Assembly (NCBI GenBank): GCA_963277665.1
Contig: OY728163.1
Coordinates: forward strand, 1,904,150,644 to 1,904,214,643
From: Viscum album
Lineage: Eukaryota; Streptophyta; Magnoliopsida; Santalales; Viscaceae
Direction: 5' to 3'
DNA length: 64,000 nucleotides
Shown: positions 37,396 through 49,543 of the stretch, piece after piece
Numbering within the stretch: position 1 is the first letter of the stretch
Layout: each line of letters begins with the position of its first letter
Notes under the pieces: model-generated
The model's input: only the letters and a program-made list of their open reading frames with translations
Told to the model about the DNA's origin: nothing
Database searches by the model: none
Made by a program: the position numbers and the translations under genes

Positions 37396-39568
37396 TCCAC
37401 ATCAACCACTTAATGCAAGGAAAATCATAGAAAAACACTTAGAGACATGTTATTTAATTAAAGTAACCATAAATATTCATTTTATTATAACAAGGTCTTC
37501 TCAATTTAAACACTCATGGAAAGGATTTTTTCCATGAAAATCCATTCCATCCAAATTATGCTATTTACTTTATGAAAACAAGGTGGTTGGATTTAAAGTG
37601 TCAATAAAACATTTTCAATGTGAAACAGTCAAGAGGAAAATTACCTACTTGGGTAATCACTTATACAAAGAAAGTCAAAAACTTAGGAGGTTTCTGTTTA
37701 TAATTGGACATTTACCACTTTCCCTTAATACATTTCAAAAGTGGAGTGCAAGTCACCATAAATAAGCCACTCTGTTTATTTCATGCCATCTAATTAAACT
37801 TTAGAAAGGAGGTATAACCCTTACATAATTCACTGCATGAGGTATTACCTCTCATGTTCTAAGTTAACCATGTTAGGTTCCATTTATCTCATTCAATTCA
37901 TTAAAACATGGAAAATCTATTTATAAGATCAAAGGGGGTCACTTAGTGGTGACTTGGTCATTACACCACTTACCTACTTGGGAAATTCCATCTTAAAATT
38001 ATAATGGCAATTAATGGTTGTTTTATTTCAAACAACCATTTTAACAAAAAGTGGTCAATCCACTAAAAGGATATTAAAAGGTTCAAGTACAATGTGTGAT
38101 TTATGACTAACAATGATATCAAGTATAAGGAAAACATCAATGCAATAATTTCAAGCAAGGTATACCACTGTGAGTTTTTGCAGACAGCGCACCTCTGTTG
38201 GAGGGGTTTTATTACCAAACCATGACTTGTTTATCAAACAAAACAATTATCTTAACTAACACTTATTCAAGAATTTCAATTTAATATAAGCAGAATTAAG
38301 AATGCAGCTAAATGAAATTTAAAACATTCTTGAATTAAAGAGGCTAGGAGATGGACCCTGCCTCAAAGGAGACAATCCACACTCATAACTTGACACTTTT
38401 ATCAGTGACAAATCTAAGTTTCTTCATCCATCCTCTGAGCATATGCGCCTTTTCATATACATAAGTACTCCCTAACCCCCTATGTGCGTGTCTGTGTGGC
38501 CTTGAACATGCACAAGAGGATCCTTATATATATGCTCACATGCATAAGCCCGTTATCACCCACACACGTATGAATTTTCCATATATATACATAAGAAAAC
38601 CTATCCTCTAATATGAAATTGTGATTCCATGGGTGTATATATATATAATGGGTGAAATTAGTATATATATGATTAACTATGCATACGTGGTGAGGCGCCT
38701 TTGACTCTGGTTGCCACAACACACATGAACGGGTCCTAGGATAATTCCACAAAATTCCATTGATATGATGAATCATCAATAATTGAACCAGAAAATTGAA
38801 GTGGGAGGAACATGATCAGTGATAAATGAAATAATAGAACAGGTGATGATGATAACAGCATCAACACTTATGGAACATCCAATTTAACATCATAAATCAA
38901 TGAAATTAAACATGAAATTTACATTTTAAAAAATTATAACATAAGAATATGTAATACATGTACACCAAATTTTGGGTTCTAAAATGGTAAACAAGTATTC
39001 ATACAAACATAACATAGTTTAGAAAACATCCTTATTTTCTAGATACATTAGAGATAGGTGAAACCAATTCTATGTTATGTGGGATGATCATTTTCTTGGT
39101 TTTATAATACCTATCAAAACAAGTCTCTAACTATTATATGGGTGGTAAATAGGGTGTATTAATAAAATTATAGGTAATAGTCCATGTATAGTATTTTTTA
39201 TATACAATAAATTCCCATTACAACTTATCTAAAATAGAAACTTCTGACATTAAATTAATACTACAGATGAATACAATAAATTAGAAAAGGAAGATGAATG
39301 GGAGAAACTTCCAACTCAAAGCAAGACAAAGACATAACATAAAACTAAACTGAAATAGAAAGTTCCATAGACCTTAGTTGTTAAGCTCCATGATAGCAAT
39401 GATTATATCCCCAATGGAAGATTTTAGAGCCATCTCAGCCTTGTACCTATAGACTCAATCATGTGTCATCACCAACTTGGTGTCCTTAGTTTCTAAGCTC
39501 CATGCTCGGGATTTCATTAAAAAATGTAAATGAATATAAATTAGAAACTTAGTTATGATATATGAAAA
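37396..39568. other. AT-rich interior of the CACTA-like element, no gene seen
   Basis: No domain, RNA gene or terminal repeat is recognised. Short AT microsatellites occur near 38525-38660. Open frames are all under 100 codons and lack motifs. Confidence 0.4.
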
Positions 39569-40095
39569 TACCCCCCCCCCCACTACACACACCCCACCCC
39601 ATGCCCCCTCCTCTACACACCCCCTGCCCCCTCCCCTGCACTACCCCCCCCCCCTCCACCAACACACCACCCTACCCCCCTGACCACTTCACACCCCCAC
39701 ACTACCCCTGCCCTACCCCCTGCACACCCCCACACTGCCCCCTGCCCCCTCTCCTGAACACCCCATCCCCATGCCCTCTGTACACCCCCCCCCTCCCCCT
39801 ACAAACCCACACCCCCTACCCCCTGCACACCCCCTACCCCTTCCCCCAGCACACCCCCTACCCCTACCCCCAGCACACCCCATGCACCCTACACATTCAC
39901 ACTCCCCTTCCCCCTACCCACACCCCTTACCCCCTATCCACCCCCCTTAACACCCCCAACCCCCTGTACCCTACCCCCTACACACACCCTATGCCACTAC
40001 GCCCCTACCCCATCTCCCCGCCCCCTGACCCTACGCCCCCTGCCCCCTCCCCCTTCCCCTGCACCCCCTACACACCTGCACAACCCTTGCACCTA
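39569..40095 (+). repeat. third C-rich block
   Basis: About 530 bp of cacccccta, ccccatgccccct and cacacccc units, again C-rich on the + strand. The 196-codon open frame through it (39562-40152) is compositional. Confidence 0.85.
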
Positions 40096-41399
40096 AAACA
40101 ATATACACCACAACACCTACCAATCAATAACATCATTATATGGTGGAATTAAATGTATAAACCAAGAATAAAATTTACATCTAAAATGTACCTCAATATC
40201 AGTATCACAAAAACCATCATGACCTCATCATCTCCTTCAAAAACACCAACATCATTATCTCTTCCTCTCAGACCACCATCATCATCAACATCTGCATTGG
40301 AAATGCACCTAAATCAATGGCAGGAGCAGAATAATCCTCATAAACCAAACAGAAATAAATGATAACACATTTAGTTAATGAAAACATATAAATTTTATCA
40401 CTAAAATCAAAAAAACATTCCAGATATATTTTAATCATAGAAAATTAGACAAAATGTGAAAATATAGTAATGCAAAGGATTTTAATGGAATTTGAGGGAA
40501 TAAAAAAATGAATTACATATAAAAATTTATAAAATTTCTAGTTCAATCACTCCCCCAAACTTAGTTTATTGAACACCAAGGAAATGAATTGTCTATTGGA
40601 CTTCCTAAAAATGAGAAACACATCATTAATATGAAGTTCATAGACCTATAGCTCATCTAATAAACAAGTTTTAGATAGTTTAAATTGTATAAACCTTTCT
40701 CATCATTTAGATATAACAATTCCTATTTATATATATATATATATATTATATTCAACTACTCTCATAAGCCTCAAAAAAATTGAACATTTTCAAGCCTAGA
40801 GTTCCAAGCTATGTGTACTTGTTTTAACCCACAAAAATCATTCTTAAACATGAAAAGTTTATTATCATCGTTATTTATTTGAAATCCACGTAGTTGACCA
40901 ATTTAAACTTCCATAAAAAACTCCAATGAGAAAAGAAAAATTTTTATTATATACATTAGATATACCTTGATATTCTCTATATAACTATAGTAAGAAACAA
41001 TTTGATAACCTCAATACAATTAATTGGTGAAAATATTTTATCTACAACCACCCTATCAATCAATGAATATCCTTTTCACAAAATTCTGACTAGGAATTTT
41101 ATAACCTCTCTATTTTTATTAAGCATATTTCTGAATACTTGTTTAGTAAATATGATATTTTCATCTATTGTTTGTGGAACAAATTTCAATGTGTCATTAT
41201 TTTCTGTTTAATTTAACTCCCCATTCATATCTTTAATCCAATTTTAATTATTGGATTCTTAATAAAATATTTTTTACTCAAATAAATATAAGAGGGAATT
41301 TTTTTTAATTCAATACATCCTCCTAGTTTATACTACAGCATATTTGTCTCCAAAAATGTTCTCTTAATCAATATTTTAATTTCTTGTAAATCTATTAGG
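40096..41399. other. AT-rich interval with a purine-tract-like site
   Basis: 40150-40380 has Ser/Pro-coding microsatellite-like tcatcatc runs. On the - strand, aagtttgggggagtga (40551-40566) resembles a retroelement purine tract. This fits the 3' end of the copia remnant to its right. No intact ORF. Confidence 0.35.
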
Positions 41400-43400
41400 T
41401 GTAAATGGAATCTTTATGTATTTTTCTTCTCGTATTCATCAAAAAATACTATGATGGAGTCCTCACCACCACTAAGAGACTCTCTAGGCTCTTATAAAGA
41501 TTCACTTTTCTCTACATTATCATCAATGCTCTTATCATAGATTCCTTTTTCTTTCCTATCCATTATTACATATTTTATTTCCAAAATTTTAATGAGAATA
41601 TTATTAAAAATAGATAAATCCTTCTTATTAAGGAATATATATGAAATATAACTTGATCATGTTATTTATATACTTTCCATGATTCCCTTCCATATTATGA
41701 ATATAGAACTTACTACCAAAGACTCATAAATACTTCAATGTTGGTTTCATTTTATACCTTAGTTTAGAAGGAAACTTTTTTATCTAGGTAGAGGAGAACT
41801 CCATTATATATATATATATATATATCAGTTTGAACCACATATTTCTAGAAGTACCTTATAATATCACTAGATATCACCATATTTTGTGTTATATTATTTA
41901 TGGTTTTACTTTAACTCTTAACCACCCCATTCTATTAGGGTGTCTACATTATAGTAGCTTTTTGAACAATATCAGACTTCTCTAAATACTTCTTAACTAA
42001 ATAGTAAGTGAATTAAATTCTATTATTATAACATGGGTCTTTCATATTCATTCCAAAATATCTTTACACTATCCTTTTATACCTCTAAATATAATCAAGT
42101 ACTTCAATTTTTTTATACATAGGAATAATATAGCATAAATAATTATTTCCATATAAAAATAAAAGATATTACAATCATCCTTTTATTCCATTCTACTTAA
42201 TTAGTCCACATGCATCAATATGAACTATGTCTAATACATGGATATGTCTTGTTTTACTAGTTTTATAATATTTAATTATGATATTTTCATTTTTAAATAC
42301 TTGAAAAGTATTTTATCTATCACTTTTTAGTTATGGAATATTAAAATCAGTTTTTTACTAAACTAGTTTCTCCACGATTCCTTGATTGAGACCACTAAAT
42401 ATCTTATTCCATATATTGACTCCATATTTCATAGATAAGGATAAATTACTTTAATCCCCATAAATTTCAAGATATTTCTCAGCTAAAATAATTAATTATG
42501 CTTGTGACCTTGATATTTTCTACAATACCATTACTAAACTTTACTTTTTCATTCACCTTAGAATTTATATTTATCAACATATTAACGTTTTCATATATAT
42601 GTGAGAAAAATAAATTATCAAATATTTATGTTCCCTCACTAACATTCTTTTAAATCCACTTCAAGAATAATTTACTTGCTTCACTTTTTTCTGAAGAACA
42701 TCATGACTTATGAGATTTTCAATCACAAATCCCAACTTTCTCTCATATGAAGTGTATAAATATGTATTTTGAATATAAAAATGATTAAAAATATTCACAT
42801 GGTTACCAAATTTATTTCTCAATTGAATTATTGTGCAAAATATCTTCCATAAAATCTTATTCCAAACCCTCTTAAATAATGAATTTTATTAAGTTTATAT
42901 TTACTATATATGAAAAAAGTAACTACAAAAATATTTTAACTATATCTTTTAAAAAAAATTATGCATGATAAATTTTCAATATCAAAATTTCTATACACAC
43001 ACTCATAATATTCCCAAATATTCCTTGACATAAACACTTGTTTAGAGTTAAATTAGACTTCATACCAACTTAAAGTATTTTCTTATCAACTTTCACTTCT
43101 TGTTTCTTCAAAAATTCAACCTTAGTTTTACCATTATTGTATTTATCAGTATAGAGGTCATATCATAAAAGTTTTTCCCTATTACACTGAATCTTTTATT
43201 TTTAAGATATCTATCCAACCAATTTAAATATTCTCTCTTTTCATGTGTCTGCTCATTTGAAACACTTCTAAAAAATAGATACATTTTATTAATTAGTGAC
43301 TTTCTCTTATCTTCCATATCCCATCTATTTTACATAGATTTTAAATATTCTATTATCAACTTTATTCCTTATGTTATTTTATTAAATAAATTAGTAAAAT
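41400..43400 (-). pseudogene. strongly decayed copia gag-integrase remnant
   Basis: At 43108-43317 a 69-codon frame (KSLINKMYLFFRSVSNEQ, YLNWLDRYLKNK, ILINTI) resembles the copia UBN2 Gag. At 42196-42231 the - strand reads DIVHIDACGLIK, the start of a copia integrase core. The order gag then integrase on the - strand is right for copia. The rest is too degraded to delimit. It lies inside the CACTA-like element, so it inserted there earlier than, or independently of, the TR-GAG element. Confidence 0.45.
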
Positions 43401-44049
43401 TATGGTGTAGGTGTAGAAAAAATTATTTATTTTATTTCGTAATGCATAGTGTAGAAAATAGTATTTATAAAACGGCACAGAACAGTGTATAAATTGAAAT
43501 AAAATGTTAAAAAAATTTGTTCCAATGACACAAAAAATGATGAAATTGTAGTTTTTTAAATTTTATATTCACCACTGCAAATAATAATACATAATTAATA
43601 ATTCATATCAATAATGACACTAACATAGGTTTGGATTATGCAAACGTATTCAAAGGCATGGATTAAGTAGTTCGGAAGAAAATGATGAGAGGTATTATAA
43701 ACATCCCCTTTAATCTTGGTATCCTAGAGTACATGATAATCCCTTGGGAGATTTGAATCCTAAAAAATTTCAACCCAAAAATATAGAGAATGTGATAGAA
43801 GAAATTGATGGATTTACCCAATATAAGATGACAATGGCATCAAAAGAGCCCATCTGAATCATTCTGTCTTCAATATAGGTCAGTGACACGTCCAAGTGGG
43901 TTTACATAAATCCCTATAAAAAATCTAAAAATGGAGATGAAAATAAAGATTAGAATAAATGCAACCACCGATCTAGATAAGGGAAAAGATGATACCTAAA
44001 TACCACATTGGAGCTGAAAATCAGAAGATACCTGGCGAGGTAACAAGTG
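43401..44049. other. interval before the TR-GAG element, no gene seen
   Basis: AT-rich to mixed sequence with no motif I can name. It ends at the cagta target site (44050-44054). Confidence 0.4.
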
Positions 44050-45095
44050 CAGTATGTAGAGACCCGTATCTTGACGTACATGGACATTACATTACATTTG
44101 CGGAATACTTAGTACATAACAAAAACACACACTAAAGGATCGTAATAGTTTAGTGTCTTTGGAAACTCGAAACGTAATCTTCTAATCGTGGTGAAAGTTC
44201 TTCAATATCTCCCATAAAGGTCATCCCTTTTTTCTACCTAAAACCTTTCTTTATATCCTGGGGAAAAGAAAACATAAAAGGGTGAGCTCAAATGCTCAGT
44301 AAGGGTAAACAAAGGAAATATCAATCACATAATTTTCATAAGAACATAACATTTTTGGAAATCTTAACCTGCAAAAGAGAGCATAATTTCATAACATGGG
44401 ATAAATCATAGTAGTGAAATGAAATCATAACTTAAAACATTACTCATTGTGGCATACACACATAATCATAGAGAATCATTTCTTGTTAGTCAAGACTCAT
44501 TGCCAAGACTATCTTAGTGGACAAAGTCCCTTTCTGAATCGAGTAATCCTCGTTTCAGTACTGTTTCACTGAACCGGTATAACCTACCATTCCAGCCATG
44601 TCTATCTCATGAGATATAAAATCTTTACCCAATGCATTGGAGGGAGATATAGGTCCCACCCATCTCTTAATGAATCCTTTCTTATGTGTGCCACAAAATC
44701 ATAAATCATACATCATTTCATAACCCATGTAATAAAAATGGGATTCTTAAACAACATGACATCATAAAACCATTCATATAAGATAAAGGAATTCATAAAC
44801 ATAATTCCATCACAACATAGTCAAATCAATGTAAAAATATGGATAGAAACAGAACTCTTTATTATCTTAGATGGAAAATAATTTTGATAAAACACTTGAA
44901 TTGAATTCTTGAGGAAAATATCCTTTCTTCTTCAAAATCAATTTCTTTTCACAAAACATCATGCAACTTTAAAAGAAAGAGATTTTATTGAAAATAGTCA
45001 TGAAATATTTTAGAGGAAGCTTCATGAAAATAAGGCTTTATAAAACAGTAGAAATCCGTTCGTGCCGTATAAGTTAAAAAAAAACATTCTTCGTA

Positions 45096-45136
45096 CTTTT
45101 GTCGGAAAAATCAAAAAGTACCTCGTACGACAAAAG
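45096..45136 (-). other. hairpin with two alternative pairings
   Basis: CTTTTGTCG (45096-45104) and CGACAAAAG (45128-45136) pair perfectly over 9 bp. GTACTTTT (45093-45100) can instead pair with AAAAGTAC (45114-45121) in the loop, so two folds compete. An identical copy lies at 51967-52007. Confidence 0.45.
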
Positions 45137-45643
45137 ATTCCTTTCATACATATTACTAAAAACTCACCGAAGGGTAAAAAATGGATTTAAACAATTGTAG
45201 GTGGATGGAAATAATATTACATTTTGATGAAACATGGATGTGGATGATAAAATACACCCCAGTAAATACTTACGAATAAACAATCTCGGATAAAAATGAG
45301 ATTGTGATATTTCCCTTACCTTAGGTCCAATTTGCTTCGTATGTGTCCGAACCTCCTGTATAATGATTTAAATAATGTCATTGACTTATTACAGAATCAT
45401 ATTCATTGTTATGATATCATATATGGTTCACTTATGACATTATATTACCCGTTCTTTTGTAAATTCCATGTTAAAGAAGCGTTTTGGGTAAAATCGTTTC
45501 ATTTATCGTAGGTGTTTTGACTTGTTGTTCTTGACATCATTATTACTTATATCATGATTTACTTACTTCCAGAATATAAAATATGATTTATATATCATAT
45601 ATATTCAGTATATATATATATATAATAGATAGATAAATAAAAT

Positions 45644-45699
45644 GAAAAACACCGTTCATGGAGACGGTAGTCCGTACGTACGCATGAACGCTGTTTTTC
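45644..45699 (-). other. TR-GAG leader hairpin, distal (17-bp arms)
   Basis: Arms 45644-45660 and 45683-45699 pair at 16 of 17 positions. The 22-nt loop begins GAGACGGTAGTCC and ends GTACGTACG. The loop is the same as in the two hairpins at about +190 and +376, except for one base, while the arms differ. Confidence 0.7.
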
Positions 45700-45837
45700 T
45701 TTCCTTATTGTCTTGAAATGGAAGTAAGTAGATGACATACATATAAATCCAGTAGCTTTATAATGTCATGTATTTCATTATTATTTCTTATATATACATT
45801 ATAATCATTCTTAAATGGTTAACATGGAGAATGAATC

Positions 45838-45884
45838 TCATCGCGTCGTGGAGACGGTATTCCGTACGTACGCACGAGCGATGA
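45838..45884 (-). other. TR-GAG leader hairpin, middle
   Basis: TCATCGCGTCGTG (45838-45850) pairs with CACGAGCGATGA (45873-45884) over 12 bp with one bulge. The 22-nt loop starts GAGACGGTATTCC and ends GTACGTACG. Confidence 0.7.
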
Positions 45885-46024
45885 TATCATTTCTATAAAT
45901 ATTGAATTGAATTGGAGTGGATTATAAAATATATCAGAATCATTATGATGTTGTAATAACTATGTATAGTTATTCTTTACACCATTATACCCATCCATGT
46001 AAGGTGGTGGTGGAAAATAGATTA

Positions 46025-46069
46025 CACCACGGCGTGGAGACGGTATTCCGTACGTACGCACGCGCGGTG
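46025..46069 (-). other. TR-GAG leader hairpin, proximal
   Basis: CACCACGGCGTG (46025-46036) pairs with CACGCGCGGTG (46059-46069) with a small mismatch. The 22-nt loop is identical to that of the middle hairpin. Confidence 0.65.
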
Positions 46070-46106
46070 ATTTCTTTTTCCGTAGGATGGATAGATGGTG
46101 AAATAG

Positions 46107-46179
46107 GGTTGTTTCGTACTTATAATAACATATCAGTATATGAGTGATACTGATGTTATTACTTCATAATGAAACAACC
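46107..46179 (-). other. long imperfect hairpin just after the leader donor
   Basis: GGTTGTTTC (46107-46115) pairs with GAAACAACC (46171-46179). AATAACATATCAGTAT (46124-46139) pairs with ATACTGATGTTATT (46147-46160) with a 2-nt bulge. In sense it starts about 55 nt after the donor-like site. The copy in the other LTR is at 52978-53050. Confidence 0.55.
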
Positions 46180-46403
46180 TAAGAAGAAGAAGTGGAAGAA
46201 GAAATAAAGATGAAAGAATTGGTAACGGTAATTACCTCTTCTTTGAAGTGCCTCTTTGAGACCTCCTCTTAGGGCACTAGAATTGGTCTTTGAGGAAGAC
46301 CAGAACCTCTAGGATGTTGCTAGGGAAGTGGAGAAGGGATTTTGGCAGGGGTTGGCCGAGCTTGAGTGCTCAAATTGGTGTGAGGAGGAGGGGGAGGAGG
46401 TGT

Positions 46404-46415
46404 CCTTTTATAAGG
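46404..46415 (-). promoter_or_regulatory. TR-GAG TATA box (left LTR)
   Basis: On the - strand CCTTATAAAAGG, with TATAAAAG at 46412-46405. A donor-like AAGAG|GTAAT follows 177 nt downstream (GT from 46235). Confidence 0.7.
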
Positions 46416-48257
46416 GAGGAGAGGGGCACCTTAGGAATTCTTAAAAATATTAATTTATAATAAATATAACCCCACTTAAAAACCTCCAAAAATGACTCAT
46501 ATTCGAAGCTTAGATGAGATAGGGTTGTAATCTCATCAACCAATCAAATTTATACATGTTTGGATCTTATTTTAAACCTTATCAATTAGATTTAACTCTA
46601 AGTTAAATAATTTAACTTTTACCGTGTCTTTTTGTTTTCTTTCACTATATGGTTAATAAACTTACTATAACATGCCAAACGAACCCCAAATTGTATATTA
46701 TTAATACATATATCCTTATCTAAGTTATTTGGCCGAACCTTAGATTTTTAGGAATAAAATAACAATTAATAATATAATATTTGATTTAAAAACTATTTTG
46801 TGTCAATTTTGACACTATTTGATATATGATTTTTTTGAAAGTCATAAAAGAATTATATATTCGAACAAAGTTGATTAAATCAACACTAATATATCATAGT
46901 AACCTAGAAAATTAGTGGAATTCATAAAAAGTCTTAAATTACATTTATTTTGGTATTTATATTATCAATTATGTCAATATTTCATTAATAAGATAATTAC
47001 TGCATCATATTTGTGTCATAAATAAATTATATTATATGCTGTCTAAAAATTACAAATAAAATACCATCATGTAGGAAATATTTTTAGCTTTCTAATGAAT
47101 ATTTATAGTCGAATTTATCTTATATATAACCCCATATTAAAAATAATTTACTTATTAAACTTTGATTTTAACTATTTTAACCCTTCTTTAAATAAATTAA
47201 TAATAAATGTCCTAATCTAATCCAAGTGGGCCTAAATGGTCATATTTTATTCCTAAGTTTGTTTTTGGTCGAATTACACTTGTCCAATAGAATTAGGACA
47301 TGTGTTAGGGTAATATTAATATCATATTTACCCTTAGTTACCCTATTTACTATTAACCGTGGTAAAAAAAGTAAAAAGTTACTATTCACCAAAAAATTAT
47401 TTTCATCTCATTGAACCACATTTTAGTCCTTGATATTAACCGTGTCTCTCGGATTTTCGAAATTCCATTCACAGAAGCCGTAAAATTAAGTTTTATGCAA
47501 AATTCCGTTTTTAACCTACCACTTAGTGGTTTCACTATTCATCAAAAATTGAAAGTTTTCAGAAAAATGCCAAAATTTCATCCTAAGCTATATTTCATAT
47601 TCCGAATTCAAAAATGAAGTCTATTTTACCAAATTCATAACATAGAAGTTGCATTAATTAATTTTATAATTAAATCCCGCTGTTAAAACAAATAGCGTGT
47701 TTTTTAAGAAACAAAATCTATCAAAAGATTGACACTTGATTATGTCTGGTTTAAATGTGAAATTACAAACAATGACCAACATTGTATTAAATTGTAAAAA
47801 ATATATTCTAAATATACTTTAAAACCACTCAAATTAATAATTTATCACTATTAATTATTTCGATTAAAAAAAGTTGTTTTTAATTATAATTTAGTAATTT
47901 TCACTATTCATTAGAATATGAAAGTTATCCGAAAAGTACCAAAATTTCACCTTAGGCTAAATTCGATACTCCGAATCCAAAAATGAATTCCATTTTGAAA
48001 AATAAAATTTACAAAATTTCCAAAAAGTGGTTATTACTATTCATAACGGCTAGTTTTAATAATATTTTAATAGCATATCGTTGTTTCGTGAAACTCAGTA
48101 TTGCGTACTACACACGCTATCGAGGAAGGTCGCGATTGCGTGTAACGGAAGGAAAGTCAAGGATGCGTATTGTGAAAGCTTCTTTTGTTGTAGCGTACAA
48201 CACAAGACATTAATGAAATTAAAAAGAATATTTTTCATAAAATCTTGGGGCGTTACA

Positions 48258-48270
48258 TTCTACCCCCCTT
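48258..48270 (-). promoter_or_regulatory. TR-GAG polypurine tract
   Basis: AAGGGGGGTAGAA on the - strand immediately precedes the 3' LTR (TGTAACG). Upstream, gagggcgaaattc resembles the tail of chromovirus pol ORFs, hinting that a pol end was once there. Confidence 0.8.
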
Positions 48271-49543
48271 AAAATGAATTTCGCCCTCGAAATTCGTCGG
48301 GGTTATAAATGGTTTACTATTCAAAATTTTCTTTGATAGAAACCCACATCGTAAAAAGGAATACCAAAACATGGCTTTAAAAACTAAAGTATGAAATGTA
48401 ACGATTACCCAAATATACTAATCACTGGGTTTCCACATAGGTGAAAATATGGATATGGAAGAAAAATCTAACCATCATGTTCTGATGGAGAGTGGTAGAG
48501 AACATGGCTATGGAAAAGCCAGTAATCACAAATCCATAGATTTGTGATGATATAAGGTACCATCTGATTCATCAGGTATAAGATCACTAGGACAACATTT
48601 TTGGTTTTCAAGATCATTTCCCTAAAGTTGAAAATTTGCTTAGAATAAATACTTACTTTATTTTGGTAAAATATCACTTTTGTTCGTGCCTTGAACAATT
48701 TCTACTTCATCTCTTAAATAAATGAAGTTGAATTTGTTATTCGTGATGTGTTAGCAGATCATGTGATAGAATGACAGGTCATTCCATCTGTCTCAAACAA
48801 AAGGTTAGCAAAACTTATATACATAAGTCGATCTATAGTGAGATTAATCATATATGGTTCCTAAAATGGACTTATACTTCATATATCATACTGCTTAATA
48901 TAATAAAACTAGTTTCTACTAAACAGGGACTTCATGTAGGTCAGTGGTAGGCGATAAAGGCCAGTCGCACTTCGGTTGTGGGTTCGATTCCCACAGCCTT
49001 GTCCGAAGCGATGGGCTGTCGCCCGTCCTGCAGGTTGTCCTTTTTCCAAAACTACTATAACATCCCATCAATAATATCGTCCAACACAATCCATTCCAAT
49101 CTTTAGGCTTATCCATAATACTGCAGTCCACTCTCATAACATAGTGAAAACAATTACCAGAGATTTAATATCATCGTTGATCCCCATATATCATAAGATA
49201 TGTTTTTTTTTGGTCACATTCCAAACATTCAAAGTCCTTAATCATGTATACTCTTGAATACCCATTGAACCTTAGTGAAAACTTGAATGCAGTTAAAAGT
49301 TAACACTTTACACATACCAAAATCCTCAAAATTATTTATACTCAAACCATGATATCACTTAGTCCTTATATCAATCATGAGCTCATGAATACTATTAAAC
49401 ATTTCATTTTCTCGTCTTCATTATGCGCATATCATCTTATTTCAAAAAAAAAATATCTCAATCACTTTGAATACCACATCAATAAATATTGCAATACTCA
49501 ATGATACAACATTATTTTGGAATCCCATTACATAAACACTTAA
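48271..49543. other. TR-GAG interior downstream of gag, no pol
   Basis: This 1.27 kb replaces protease, RT, RNase H and integrase. It is AT-rich and carries only short frames. The one recognisable item is a tRNA-like segment at 48931-49004 on the + strand. Confidence 0.6.
48931..49004 (+). repeat. tRNA-like segment, possible SINE head
   Basis: It has a box-A-like taggtcagtggtagg (48937-48951) and a box-B-like ggttcgattcc (48981-48991), spaced as in a tRNA. GTGGG/CCCAC forms a T-arm around ttcgatt. The 5' acceptor half does not pair with the 3' half, and the anticodon arm is irregular. This is therefore not a functional tRNA but could be the 5' head of a tRNA-derived SINE. It runs on to the pyrimidine stretch at 49030-49040. 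It is embedded antisense to gag. Confidence 0.4.

Larger units (their letters stand above)
44055..48257 (-). repeat. TR-GAG 3' LTR (left copy)
   Basis: 4203 bp, matching 50926-55128 with an offset of 6871. Mismatches were seen at 44187, 44560, 46319, 46685, 46867 and 47080, with no indels. An imperfect internal duplication about 365 bp apart (47540-47630 and 47910-48000) lies in U3. A CpG-bearing gcgta-rich stretch lies at 48090-48190 near the U3 start. Confidence 0.95.

Noticed and set aside
39562..40152. 196-codon proline-rich ORF
   Set aside because: Same compositional artefact in the third C-rich block.
45917..46147. 76-codon ORF, duplicated at 52788-53018
   Set aside because: It runs through the leader hairpin in the antisense direction. 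It is present twice only because it lies in both LTRs.
46150..46176. Hammerhead-ribozyme-like CTGATG...GAAAC
   Set aside because: The conserved A after CTGATG is T. The segment is better explained as the arm of the long hairpin 46107-46179, and no cleavage-site helix arrangement is visible.
47226..48272. Several small ORFs repeated identically about 6.9 kb away
   Set aside because: They are U3 sequence of the two near-identical LTRs, antisense to the element, without protein motifs.
48931..49004. Functional tRNA gene
   Set aside because: The acceptor arms do not pair and the anticodon arm is irregular. It is kept only as a tRNA-like segment.
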